Origin: an uncultured Oscillospiraceae bacterium
GTDB lineage: Bacteria; Bacillota; Clostridia; Oscillospirales; Acutalibacteraceae
Assembly (NCBI GenBank): GCA_910588935.1
Contig: CAJUSM010000022.1
Location: forward strand, 24,685-39,029
Reading direction: 5' to 3'
Length of the DNA stretch: 14,345 nucleotides
Positions within the stretch are counted from its first letter, which is position 1, and each line of letters begins with the position of its first letter. Below the pieces are notes generated by a model that saw nothing but the letters and a program-made list of their open reading frames with translations, ran no database searches and was not told where the DNA came from. The translations under genes and the position numbers were made by a program. Below are positions 1 through 6,536 of the stretch, one piece after another.

Positions 1-75
1 TTCTTATTCAGCGCGTAGTGGTGAATTCTTATTCAGCGCGTAGTGGTGAATTCTTATTCAGCGCGTAGTGGTGAA
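1..75. repeat. 25-bp tandem repeat, three perfect copies
   Basis: Three identical 25-bp units lie at 1-25, 26-50 and 51-75, followed by the first five bases of a fourth unit before the pattern ends. The array begins at the window edge and probably continues upstream. Each unit has short inverted arms (ATTCA and TGAAT), and unit junctions create GAATTC. The unit length is not a multiple of three and forward reading meets TAG, so it is not coding. There are no spacers, so it is not a CRISPR array. It is a minisatellite or a cluster of binding sites; the sequence does not decide which. Confidence 0.9.
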
Positions 76-158
76 TTCTTGATGCATAATGCAGGAGCGG
101 CATAAGCTTTCATACATAAACAAAAAGAAAGGGGTAGACGGAGGTGGGCGAGCGGGCA

Positions 159-627
159 ATGGAAAAAAACCAGGAATATTGGAATGGCCATGCGGATTCC
201 TGGTTTGGAACCACGGCGCTGCCGGTGTATGGGGAAATGTGCCCCGCCGAGGAAGAGCTTCATCTGTTTGGGGAGGTTGCCGGAAAAAGGCTGCTGGAGA
301 TTTGCTGCGGCAGCGGGCACTCCCTAAAGCGCTTTGCAGGCCGGGAGGCCGGAGGAGAGCCACGGCTGGGCGGGAGACAAAATCCCCTTAACCCAAGCCT
401 GTTTTGACCAAGAGCCCTTTGTGATGCCAGTGGATGGGTCAAAGATTATTCTGCGCAACCGGAAAATATCCACCTATATAAACGCCTTGGCAAAGGCGGG
501 GTTTTTGTTGGAGCGGATGGTGGAGGAGACCAGCCGGGAGGCTTTGGAGAAAGCGCCGAGGAGTTTTAAGGCGCGCAAGGCGCACTTGCTGCCTCTTTCG
601 GTGGTTTTTCGGGGGAGGAGGCTGTGA
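159..627 (+). pseudogene. Class I SAM-dependent methyltransferase, internally deleted and frameshifted
   Basis: The ATG at 159 follows a GGAGGTGGG-type ribosome site at 140-148. The first frame encodes a methyltransferase N-terminus (YWNGHADSWFGTTALP) and the SAM-binding motif I, LLEICCGSGHS, near residues 45-55. This frame runs without homology to a stop at 407. From about 330-410 the homology continues one frame over and ends at 627 with a typical C-terminal segment (RNRKISTYINALAKAGF, then KARKAHLLPLS). The two pieces together total about 155 codons, whereas I would expect about 250 for such a protein, so roughly 100 central residues (the rest of the Rossmann core) appear to be missing. 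What is seen is the two-frame structure; the deletion size is inferred from family knowledge. The product is very unlikely to be active. Confidence 0.8.
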
Positions 628-713
628 GCTTGGGGCGGCTTTTGGGTTGATTGCTGGCGGGGCGGCGGGGTGGGGTTTCTGAAAAGATACCACGGGATGT
701 GCCGTCAGGCTTA

Positions 714-955
714 GCGGCTCTATCCGTCTGCTGCCGACTTGTTTCTAATCCTTTGGATTAGAAACTTCGCCGGTTCGCTGGCGGCATCTTTGGCGGCGCC
801 CGATTTTGTGCCCGTACCAGCTCGAGTTCTTGGGAGAATGTACTGCCTCGCTCTTTTTTGATGCGCCGCCTTTTTAAGGTCGCCTCCGGCGGCCAGGGCT
901 CCTCGCCCTGGACCTCGCCAGGGACCTGTCCCTGGACCCGCGGCTTCGCCGCCCT
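714..955 (+). repeat. Dispersed hairpin repeat R1 (inverted partner of R4)
   Basis: This element fills most of the 368-bp gap between the methyltransferase pseudogene and ftsY. The core at 714-894 aligns with the reverse complement of 13149-13337 at roughly three-quarters identity by eye, and 877-894 is an exact 18-bp match. Visible hairpins are: 741-765, an 11-bp stem with a 3-nt loop; 893-911, a CCAGGGC/GCCCTGG stem; 918-935, CCAGGGAC/GTCCCTGG; and 940-952, GCGGC/GCCGC around TTC. No reading frame in it resembles a protein. None of the hairpins is followed by a T-tract, so it is not an obvious terminator. I saw no convincing ftsY promoter here. Confidence 0.75.
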
Positions 956-995
956 GCCACACGGCATCTGTATTTTTGCTAGAAAGGAGATTAAC

Positions 996-2282
996 ATGGG
1001 ACTATTCGATAAAATCCGCCAGGGCCTGAAAAAGACCCGGGACAGCATCAGCGGCCAGATCAGCCAGATGGTGAATTCCTTTACCAAAATAGACGAAGAG
1101 CTGTTTGAAGAGCTGGAGGAGCTGCTGGTAATGGGCGATGTGGGCATGGACACCGCGGAGTTTATTACCGGGGAGCTGCGGAAAAAGATTAAGGAAAAGG
1201 GCATTACCGACCCCTCCCTGATTATGGACGAGCTTAGAGAGATTGTGGCCGGCCTGCTGGAGGGGGACTGCGCCCTGCATATAGGCTCTAAGCCCTCGGT
1301 GGTGCTGGTAATTGGCGTAAACGGCGTGGGGAAAACCACGGCCATTGGCAAGCTTGCCGCCATGCTGAAGGCAGAGGGAAAGTCGGTAATTTTAGGCGCT
1401 GCCGATACCTTCCGGGCCGCGGCCATAGAGCAGCTGGAGGTGTGGGCCCAGCGGGCCGGCGTGCCCATGATTAAGCATGGGGAGGGGGCAGACCCGGCGG
1501 CGGTGGTTTTCGATACCATTGCCGCGGCCAAGGCCCGAGACTGCGATGTAATTATCTGCGATACAGCCGGACGGCTGCATAACAAGAAGAACCTAATGGC
1601 CGAGCTCTCTAAAATCTCCCGGATTATTGACCGGGAGCTGCCTGGCTGCGACCGGGAAAATCTGCTGGTGCTGGACGCTTCTACCGGCCAAAACGGAATC
1701 AACCAGGCCCGAGAGTTCCAAAGCGCGGCGGGCATTACAGGAATTGTGCTCACCAAGCTGGACGGCACCCCCAAGGGCGGCGTGGTGCTGCCCATTAAGC
1801 GGGAGCTGGAGCTGCCGGTAAAGTTTATTGGCGTGGGCGAGCAGATTGACGATCTCCAGCCCTTTAGCCCCCAGGCCTTTGCCGCCGGCCTGTTCGATAC
1901 CCCGGCCCGGCCTGAGGAGAGCGGGGCACAGGAGGCGCCAGCGCCTGTACTGGCAGAGGAGCCTCAGCCCCAGCCAAGGCCGGAGCCAGAGCCTCAACCA
2001 AAGCCCGAACCGGAGCCACAGCCCCAGCCAGAGCCGGAACCCCAGCCAGAGCCGGAGCCCCAACCTCAGCCAGAACCTCAGCCGGAGCCCCAGCCCGAAC
2101 CAGAGGACAAGCACCAGCGGTTCCGGCGCTTTGCCGAGGAGCTGATGAGGCGGCTGGACCAGGACGAGGCCTTTGAGGGAATGCTCCCAGAGCTGAACCA
2201 ATGGCGGGATGACAGGGAGCTGGACCGGGACGACCAGCGGCTGGTGCGAAACCTGCTGCTTACCACTGCCAACCGGAAGTAA
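996..2282 (+). CDS. ftsY: Signal recognition particle receptor FtsY with unusual C-terminal extension
   Basis: FtsY is the membrane-associated SRP receptor GTPase that docks ribosome-SRP complexes at the translocon. The start at 996 is chosen over the longer frame opening at 858 because AGAAAGGAG (981-989) precedes it and the protein then begins MGLFDKIRQGL, typical for the family. The 428-aa product has a short N region, then the NG domain: P-loop GVNGVGKTT (107-115), DTFRAA (137-142), DTAGR (189-193), TKLD (253-256) and GVGEQIDDLQPF (279-290). Most FtsY proteins end about residue 301. This one continues with a Pro-Glu/Pro-Gln dipeptide rod (about 321-371) and a charged, probably helical segment (372-428). 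The usual long acidic N-terminal domain is nearly absent. TPKGG replaces the common TAKGG after the G4 motif. It is the first gene of the housekeeping cluster. Confidence 0.97.
   Translation: MGLFDKIRQGLKKTRDSISGQISQMVNSFTKIDEELFEELEELLVMGDVGMDTAEFITGELRKKIKEKGITDPSLIMDELREIVAGLLEGDCALHIGSKPSVVLVIGVNGVGKTTAIGKLAAMLKAEGKSVILGAADTFRAAAIEQLEVWAQRAGVPMIKHGEGADPAAVVFDTIAAAKARDCDVIICDTAGRLHNKKNLMAELSKISRIIDRELPGCDRENLLVLDASTGQNGINQAREFQSAAGITGIVLTKLDGTPKGGVVLPIKRELELPVKFIGVGEQIDDLQPFSPQAFAAGLFDTPARPEESGAQEAPAPVLAEEPQPQPRPEPEPQPKPEPEPQPQPEPEPQPEPEPQPQPEPQPEPQPEPEDKHQRFRRFAEELMRRLDQDEAFEGMLPELNQWRDDRELDRDDQRLVRNLLLTTANRK
1956..2105 (+). repeat. Pro-Glu/Pro-Gln dipeptide repeat inside ftsY
   Basis: This in-frame low-complexity tract encodes about 50 residues of alternating Pro with Glu or Gln and an occasional Lys or Arg. 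At DNA level it is a degenerate 6-bp periodicity (CCx GAx/CAx), with longer units such as CAGCCAGAGCCGGA recurring. Such tracts form extended rods, need EF-P for efficient translation, and can change length by slippage. The mixed codons argue that the peptide is under selection rather than recently expanded. Confidence 0.9.
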
Positions 2283-2296
2283 ACCCTAAGCTGGGT

Positions 2297-2326
2297 TTGG
2301 CGGGGAAAACCGGGAACCGGTATAAG
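2297..2326 (+). promoter_or_regulatory. Possible weak sigma-A promoter upstream of rdgB
   Basis: TTGGCG (2297-2302) and TATAAG (2321-2326) are separated by 18 bp in the 129-bp gap between ftsY and rdgB. The match is partial, and read-through from ftsY could serve equally well. Confidence 0.3.
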
Positions 2327-2371
2327 AAAAACTTGCGGAACAGGCAAAATTGGAAGAAGAAAAACTTTTGC

Positions 2372-2392
2372 AGGCTGCGCGTGCAGCTTTTT
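2372..2392 (+). terminator. Short hairpin with T5 tract in front of rdgB
   Basis: GCTGC (2374-2378) and GCAGC (2383-2387) pair around GCGT, extendable by one G-U and one A-U pair, and are followed by TTTTT (2388-2392). The rdgB ribosome site begins only a few bases later. It is a weak stem, so partial attenuation is more plausible than full termination. Confidence 0.3.
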
Positions 2393-2411
2393 ACACAGAG
2401 GAGAATGCTTT

Positions 2412-2990
2412 ATGAAATTTGTGATCGCCACCCATAACAAGGGCAAGCTGGTGGAGTTCCAGCGCCTGCTGGAGCCTATGGGCATTCAGGCTGTAACCGC
2501 CCAGCTCTCAGAGCCGGAGGAAACCGGCAAAACCTTTGCGGAGAACGCCTATCTTAAGGCCGCCGCCGCCTGCCAGGAAACCGGCCTCCCCGCCGTGGCC
2601 GATGATTCTGGCCTTTGCGTGGATTACCTGGACGGCGGGCCGGGGATTTACTCCGCCCGGTTTGCCCAGCCCGGCCAGCGCCGGCTGACAGTGCTGAAAA
2701 AGCTGGAGGGCGTGGCAGAGGAGCAGCGGGGAGCCCATTTTGTCAGCGCGGTGTGCTGTGTGTTCCCCAATGGGGACCGGGTGGAGGCGGAAGGAAAATG
2801 CTTTGGCCGCATTGCCTTCCAGTCTCGGGGGGAAAACGGCTTTGGCTACGACTCTATTTTTGAACAGGACGGGGTTACCTTTGGGGAGCTGAGCGCGGAG
2901 GAAAAGGACGCCAGAAGCCACCGGGGCCACGCTTTCGCCGCCTTTGAGCAAAAGCTTCGGGAGTACCTGGCAAATCAACAGAAAACCTAA
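2412..2990 (+). CDS. rdgB: RdgB/HAM1 family dITP/XTP pyrophosphatase
   Basis: This enzyme hydrolyses non-canonical purine nucleoside triphosphates (XTP, dITP, ITP) to monophosphate and pyrophosphate in the cytosol, keeping them out of DNA and RNA. The 192-aa product has normal family length. Visible motifs are the N-terminal ATHNKGKLVEF (6-16), ADDSGL with the catalytic Asp65 (63-68), GIYSARFA (78-85), the substrate-binding GFGYDSIF (143-150) and SHRGHAF (169-175). The ATG follows a good AGAGGAGAA site at about 2397-2405. It lies 129 bp after ftsY and is followed by repeat R2, so coupling to yhbY may be weaker than within the downstream block. Confidence 0.96.
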   Translation: MKFVIATHNKGKLVEFQRLLEPMGIQAVTAQLSEPEETGKTFAENAYLKAAAACQETGLPAVADDSGLCVDYLDGGPGIYSARFAQPGQRRLTVLKKLEGVAEEQRGAHFVSAVCCVFPNGDRVEAEGKCFGRIAFQSRGENGFGYDSIFEQDGVTFGELSAEEKDARSHRGHAFAAFEQKLREYLANQQKT

Positions 2991-3170
2991 GCTTTGCCCC
3001 TACGCCCAACGCAGGATAAGACGAGCAAGCGCGGCGAAACGATGCCGGAGGGCGACAGTGAGTTCAGGGGGCGAAACCCCTGGCGGATTCTTAAGGCAAA
3101 GCCTTAAGCCGCCGCAGGCCTTATAATAACCAAAAAAATCGCGACGAAATTCCGAAATGTCCCGAAACGG
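2991..3170 (+). repeat. Dispersed hairpin repeat R2 between rdgB and yhbY
   Basis: The 230-bp gap has no coding signal but has strong palindromes: CAGGGG/CCCCTG at 3065-3082, and a nested stem with GGCGG/CCGCC (3082-3086 with 3109-3113) enclosing CTTAAGGC/GCCTTAAG (3090-3097 with 3101-3108) around an AAA loop. The 19 bp at 3065-3083 recur exactly at 13132-13150 in R4. The stretch GCCGCAGGCCTTA and the A-rich run after it (3112-3140) recur at 11591-11620 in R3. These shared pieces show it is a dispersed element. No T-tract follows the hairpins. Its position inside a conserved gene cluster suggests insertion. Confidence 0.7.
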
Positions 3171-3220
3171 AAAGCCTCGTCCGCGTCCCCTGCCAAATTC
3201 AACAGAAAAGAGGAATTATA

Positions 3221-3532
3221 TTGACCAGCAAGCAAAGAGCCTACCTCCGTTCCCTGGCCGTAAAAGAAGAGACCATTCTCACCGTGGGCAAGGCCGGCCT
3301 GGGCCCAGAAATCATCCGCCAGGCCCAGGAGGCCCTGCACAAGCGGGAGCTGATTAAGGGCCGGGTGCTGCCGGAAACCTGCCCGGTTTCTCCCCGCGAG
3401 GCCGCAGAGGAGATTGCAGCCGCCACCCACAGCCAGGTGGTCCAAGTAATCGGCTCCCGGTTTGTGCTGTATAAGCGCAACCATAAGGAGCCAAAAATCC
3501 AGCTGCCCAAGCCTGGCCGGCAGGGGGAGTGA
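3221..3532 (+). CDS. yhbY: YhbY/CRS1-YhbY (CRM) domain RNA-binding protein
   Basis: This is a small CRM-domain protein of the family linked to 50S ribosomal subunit assembly. The 103-aa product shows the family pattern: MTSKQRAYLRSLA, then ILTVGKAGLGPEII (about residues 20-33), ALHKRELIKGRVL and VVQVIGSRFVLYKR. The RNA-binding loop reads GKAG where many homologues have GKGG. The start is a TTG at 3221, supported by AAAAGAGGA about 7 bases upstream and by the N-terminus aligning with the family. It stops 6 bp before nadD, so the two are very probably co-transcribed. Confidence 0.93.
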   Translation: MTSKQRAYLRSLAVKEETILTVGKAGLGPEIIRQAQEALHKRELIKGRVLPETCPVSPREAAEEIAAATHSQVVQVIGSRFVLYKRNHKEPKIQLPKPGRQGE

Positions 3533-3538
3533 CAGCCT

Positions 3539-4162
3539 ATGCGCACAGGGGTTTATGGCGGCACCTTCAACCCTATCCACCGGGGCCATGTGCATATTTT
3601 AGGTGAGTTTGCCCGGCGGCTGGGGCTGGGCCGGGTTTTGCTGATTCCCACCGGCATCCCCCCTCACAAGCGGCCCCAAAGCCTGGCATCCTCTGCCCGC
3701 CGGGTGGAAATGTGCCGCCTGGCAGCCCAAGAGCTGCCGGAAATCCAGGTAGTTGTAAGCAGGATTGAGCTGGAGCGCCCTGGCAAAAGCTTTACCTCGG
3801 TAACATTATCACAGCTTTCCGGCCTTTATCCAGCGGACGACTTCTTTTTGCTTATGGGGGAGGATATGTTCCTTACTGTGGACAACTGGCACAACGCGGC
3901 TACCATTTTCCGCCTGGCCAGCCTGTGCGCCTCTCCCCGCAGCCAGGCAGGGCTAGAAAGGCTGCGGGCCAAAAAGCGGGAGCTGGAGGCCTTGGGCGCC
4001 AGGTGCTTTGTGGAGGATATCCCCTTTTGGGATGTGTCCTCTACCATGGTAAGGGAGCTGGCCGCAAAGCAAAAGCCCCTAAAGGGGCTGGTGCCAGAGA
4101 AGGTGGCGGAATATATAGAGAAAAATGGAATTTACAGGGAGGCCCAAAACAATGACCTATGA
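3539..4162 (+). CDS. nadD: Nicotinate-nucleotide adenylyltransferase
   Basis: NadD transfers AMP from ATP to nicotinic acid mononucleotide, giving deamido-NAD, a step shared by de novo and salvage NAD synthesis. The 207-aa cytosolic protein has the nucleotidyltransferase signature GTFNPIHRGH (8-17) and, near the C-terminus, SSTMVR (167-172), matching the ISSTxxR motif. The central MGEDMFLTVDNWHN matches the family's GxDxxxxxxxW region. The ATG at 3539 is preceded by GGGGGAG at 3523-3529. It overlaps the start of yqeK by 11 bp, indicating translational coupling in the usual nadD-yqeK-rsfS order. Confidence 0.97.
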   Translation: MRTGVYGGTFNPIHRGHVHILGEFARRLGLGRVLLIPTGIPPHKRPQSLASSARRVEMCRLAAQELPEIQVVVSRIELERPGKSFTSVTLSQLSGLYPADDFFLLMGEDMFLTVDNWHNAATIFRLASLCASPRSQAGLERLRAKKRELEALGARCFVEDIPFWDVSSTMVRELAAKQKPLKGLVPEKVAEYIEKNGIYREAQNNDL

Positions 4163-4742
4163 AGAGTACCGTCAGGAAGTGAAAAAGCACCTGACAGAAA
4201 GGCGCTTTTTCCACAGCGAATGTGTGGCGGACTCCGCCGCCTGGCTGGCAAAGCAGTACGGGGCAGATGTGGAAAAAGCCCGGCTGGCCGGCATCCTTCA
4301 TGATATTATGAAGGAAACCCCTGGGGAGGAACAGTTGAAAATGATGGAGAGGTTTGGTATAATGCTCACACAGGCCCAGCGCCGAACCCCCAAGCTGTGG
4401 CACGCCTTTGCGGCGGCAGCCTATATCCAGCATGTTCTTGGCCTGGAAGACCAGGAGATTATTGAGGCCGTGGCCTGCCATACCGGAGGAAAATCTGGTA
4501 TGAAGCTGCTGGATAAGGTGCTCTTTGTGGCAGACTATATCTCTGCCGACCGGGATTACCCAGGGGTAGAGAAGCTGCGGGCCCTGGCAGGCGTCAGCCT
4601 GGAGGCTGTTATGGTAGAGGGCATTGCCTTTACCATACCAGAGCGCATGGAGCAGCGGCAAACCCTGGAGCCCCGGTCTATAGAGGCCTACAACGAGGCC
4701 CTATGGGCGCTGGAAGAAAATCAAAGCAGGAAAGGGAAGTGA
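4152..4742 (+). CDS. yqeK: YqeK, HD-domain Ap4A hydrolase
   Basis: YqeK proteins are HD-superfamily metal hydrolases that split diadenosine tetraphosphate symmetrically into two ADP. Likely metal ligands in the 196-aa product are His21 (FHSECVADSA), His50-Asp51 (AGILHDIMKE), His84, His110 (AVACHTGG) and Asp128 (VLFVADYIS). I prefer the ATG at 4152 over the in-frame ATG at 4125 because AGGGAGG (4136-4142) sits 9 bases before it, and homologues begin near this residue. It overlaps the nadD stop by 11 bp and is followed 5 bp later by rsfS. The region around His84 reads WHAFAAA rather than the commoner HGxxxA. Confidence 0.94.
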   Translation: MTYEEYRQEVKKHLTERRFFHSECVADSAAWLAKQYGADVEKARLAGILHDIMKETPGEEQLKMMERFGIMLTQAQRRTPKLWHAFAAAAYIQHVLGLEDQEIIEAVACHTGGKSGMKLLDKVLFVADYISADRDYPGVEKLRALAGVSLEAVMVEGIAFTIPERMEQRQTLEPRSIEAYNEALWALEENQSRKGK

Positions 4743-4747
4743 TCTGT

Positions 4748-5092
4748 ATGACTTCGTTGGAACTGGCGAAGCAGGCAGCAAAGCTGCTGGACGATAAGAA
4801 GGCTGAGAACATTAGCGTAATAAAAATTGACGGAATTTCCAGCTTGGCCGATTATTTTGTAATTGCCACTGGCCGGGGAAGCACCCATGTGCGCTCCCTT
4901 TCCGACGAGCTGGAGGAAAAGCTGAAGGAGCAGGGCACAGCCCCGGCCCGGATAGAGGGCTACCGCTCGGATAGCTGGATTCTGCTGGATTACTCCCAGG
5001 TGGTGGTTCATGTATTTACCCAGGAGGCCCGGGATTTTTACGACCTGGACCGGCTGTGGACGGATGGCCTGAAAATAGACTGGCAGGCCTGA
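4748..5092 (+). CDS. rsfS: Ribosome silencing factor RsfS
   Basis: RsfS binds uL14 on the large ribosomal subunit and blocks subunit joining when nutrients are scarce. The 114-aa product is a complete family member: ELAKQAAKLLDDKKAENISV, then SSLADYFVIATGRGSTHVRS (about residues 31-50), IEGYRSDSWILLDYSQVVVHVF and the C-terminal RDFYDLDRLW. The ATG at 4748 is chosen over a frame opening at 4703 because AGGAAAGGGAAG (4729-4740) is correctly spaced and the N-terminus then fits the family. It ends the conserved core cluster. Confidence 0.97.
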   Translation: MTSLELAKQAAKLLDDKKAENISVIKIDGISSLADYFVIATGRGSTHVRSLSDELEEKLKEQGTAPARIEGYRSDSWILLDYSQVVVHVFTQEARDFYDLDRLWTDGLKIDWQA

Positions 5093-5101
5093 GGCGGAAG
5101 G

Positions 5102-5386
5102 ATGCGGGTGGTAAGGCTTGTGCCCAACACGTCCCTATGGCAGAAAGCGGCAGGCTACGCCAGGCACTGCCCCTGGGTGGCAGGGCCCCATTTGGCCCAG
5201 CTAATGGAAGAGAGGGCCCAGGCCTATGCCAAGGCCCAAGGGTTCCGGCGGGTGTATATCCCCTCGGGCATGGTAGGGCTGTATGAAAAATATGGGTACC
5301 ACAAGGTGGATGAGCTGGTAAATTACGGCGGAGGCCGAGACGCTGTTTTCGCCAAGGAGCTGACAGAAGAGAGGGAAGACAGGTGA
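5102..5386 (+). pseudogene. GNAT acetyltransferase remnant with central deletion
   Basis: The 94-aa frame starts 9 bp after rsfS. Its first 34 residues (LWQKAAGYARHCPWVAGPHLAQLM) resemble the N-terminus of clostridial GNAT proteins. The next part (AQAYAKAQGFRRVY, then MVGLYEKYGYHKVDEL) resembles the end of GNAT proteins, where a Tyr-rich strand follows the last helix. The middle, which should carry the acetyl-CoA loop (R/QxxGxG/A), is absent. Such proteins are normally about 150-170 aa, so about 60-70 residues seem to be lost in frame. The ends are visible; the comparison rests on family memory. It is probably inactive as an acetyltransferase, although the intact frame and the GTGA overlap with the next gene could preserve translation for coupling. 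Confidence 0.65.
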
Positions 5387-5895
5387 TCACCCAAAAACAA
5401 AGGGAACTGGCAGAAAGCTTTTTGTCAGATATCAACCCCGAGCTGAGCAATCTATACTGGGAGCTGGTTTTTCATCTCTCCCACCTGGGCTACCGGCCGG
5501 TAAAGCAGGGGGCTTCTCTTGTGTTTCGGTGCAGATGGCACCATAAGCACATTGCAAAAATTGGCTTCTCGCCCCAGCGCGAGCCCTTTTTCGCCCTGCG
5601 CTTTTCGGCCTGCCAGGGGTATTCCCAGCGGTTTGGGGAGATTGTGCGGGAGGCGGTAAGCAAGGCAAACTACAAGCCCCTCTCCTGCATGGAGGGGGGA
5701 GCCGCCCACTGCAAGGGCCCGGTGGACCAGCGGGTGTATAGCTACCAGTTTCCCAATGGGGAAAAAAGGTACCTTTGCGGCGCAAAGGCCCTGGAAATCC
5801 CCAACCTGGCCCGGCCCGATATGGGCGAGCTGAAGAGCCTGCTGGAAGAGGAGCACCGCTTTTTGATGAAGTATGAGACTAGGGCCTCCGCGTAA
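5383..5895 (+). CDS. Conserved hypothetical protein, cysteine-containing, translationally coupled
   Basis: I do not recognise a named family. The GTG start at 5383 overlaps the previous stop as GTGA, with AGAGAGGGAAG at 5370-5380 as ribosome site. The 170-aa product has no signal peptide or membrane segment. Features are a basic aromatic segment (FRCRWHHKHIAKIGF, 48-62), FFALRFSACQGYSQRF (69-84), Cys at 50, 77, 102, 110 and 132, then YSYQFPNGEKRYLCGAKALEIPNL (119-142 in two parts) and a helical C-terminus with EELKSLLEEEH-like character. The Cys102/Cys110 pair with CKG recalls uncharacterised clostridial proteins that carry two CxxC pairs, here degenerate. No function is proposed. Confidence 0.75.
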   Translation: MITQKQRELAESFLSDINPELSNLYWELVFHLSHLGYRPVKQGASLVFRCRWHHKHIAKIGFSPQREPFFALRFSACQGYSQRFGEIVREAVSKANYKPLSCMEGGAAHCKGPVDQRVYSYQFPNGEKRYLCGAKALEIPNLARPDMGELKSLLEEEHRFLMKYETRASA

Positions 5896-5925
5896 AGCCG
5901 GGAAACTGAGAACAAGGAGTTTGGC

Positions 5926-6495
5926 ATGGAGAGGAAAATGGTTTATCACGCGGTAACAGAGCGGCCTATGCGGCTGGGCCAGCACATTGTTTTTGACCAG
6001 CGCCGGCACAACGGGGTGTATGCCCGGGTAATGGACAAGCTGGAGCTGGTGAATACCATTTACGCGGATCCGGCTGCTTACCAAAACATCCCCCTGGACC
6101 ACCACACCCAGGTGGCCCTGCGGGAGCTGGCCATGGAAGAGGCCCGCCAGCGGCTGTTTCCCCAGTACCCCTCCCGCATGGCCTGCCTTTATGTCTCTGA
6201 AACCTTAAAGGAGGCGGAGGATTGGGCGGAATTCTTTGCCAAGGACTGCCGCCGGCCCACCTATCATGTGGTAAAGCTTATTGTGCGGGGAAATCTCTTT
6301 GCAGGGGACGCCTGCAACTGCTTTGACGGCACGCCGGACAGGGAAAGAAACCTGCGCCTGGCAGAGAACTACTGGCGGGGCGGCCCAAATGATGCGGGCG
6401 GGCCAGTAAAAGAGCTGCTGGTGGACGGGGACATAGAGGTGGCGGAGATTGCGCGGGAGATCAACAAAAATATTCCCCCCATCCCCGGCACATAA
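5926..6495 (+). CDS. DUF2441 family protein
   Basis: The 189-aa product matches my memory of DUF2441: MVYHAVTERPMRLGQHIVFD near the N-terminus (5-24), NGVYARVM (29-36), YPSRMACLYVSETLKEAEDW (81-100), YHVVKLIVRG (113-122) and GDACNCFDGT (127-136). I recall the family being placed in the ADP-ribosyltransferase-like clan, but no enzymatic activity is established as far as I know. The start at 5926 follows AAGGAG (5914-5919); an alternative ATG at 5938 would drop four residues. There is no signal peptide. It is 30 bp after the preceding gene and is the last gene before the leuS promoter, so it is probably expressed with that gene. The C-terminal residues (NKNIPPIPGT) look disordered. Confidence 0.85.
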   Translation: MERKMVYHAVTERPMRLGQHIVFDQRRHNGVYARVMDKLELVNTIYADPAAYQNIPLDHHTQVALRELAMEEARQRLFPQYPSRMACLYVSETLKEAEDWAEFFAKDCRRPTYHVVKLIVRGNLFAGDACNCFDGTPDRERNLRLAENYWRGGPNDAGGPVKELLVDGDIEVAEIAREINKNIPPIPGT

Positions 6496-6536
6496 AAAGC
6501 TCCCAAGGCGACTGGATGCCCCCCTTAATTTACAGC

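Noticed and set aside
1..75. CRISPR array
   Set aside because: The 25-bp units abut each other with no spacers, and there are no cas genes nearby.
858..995. Extended N-terminus for ftsY starting at 858
   Set aside because: The extra 46 residues translate repeat R1, and the ATG at 996 has a strong AGAAAGGAG site and the family N-terminus.
758..1795. 345-aa open frame on the minus strand over ftsY
   Set aside because: It is an antisense shadow of ftsY: serine-rich low-complexity protein, no ribosome site, and the plus-strand frame has all FtsY motifs.
1593..2201. 202-aa minus-strand frame rich in Leu, Arg and Trp
   Set aside because: It is the reverse reading of the Pro-Glu/Gln codons in ftsY and resembles no protein.
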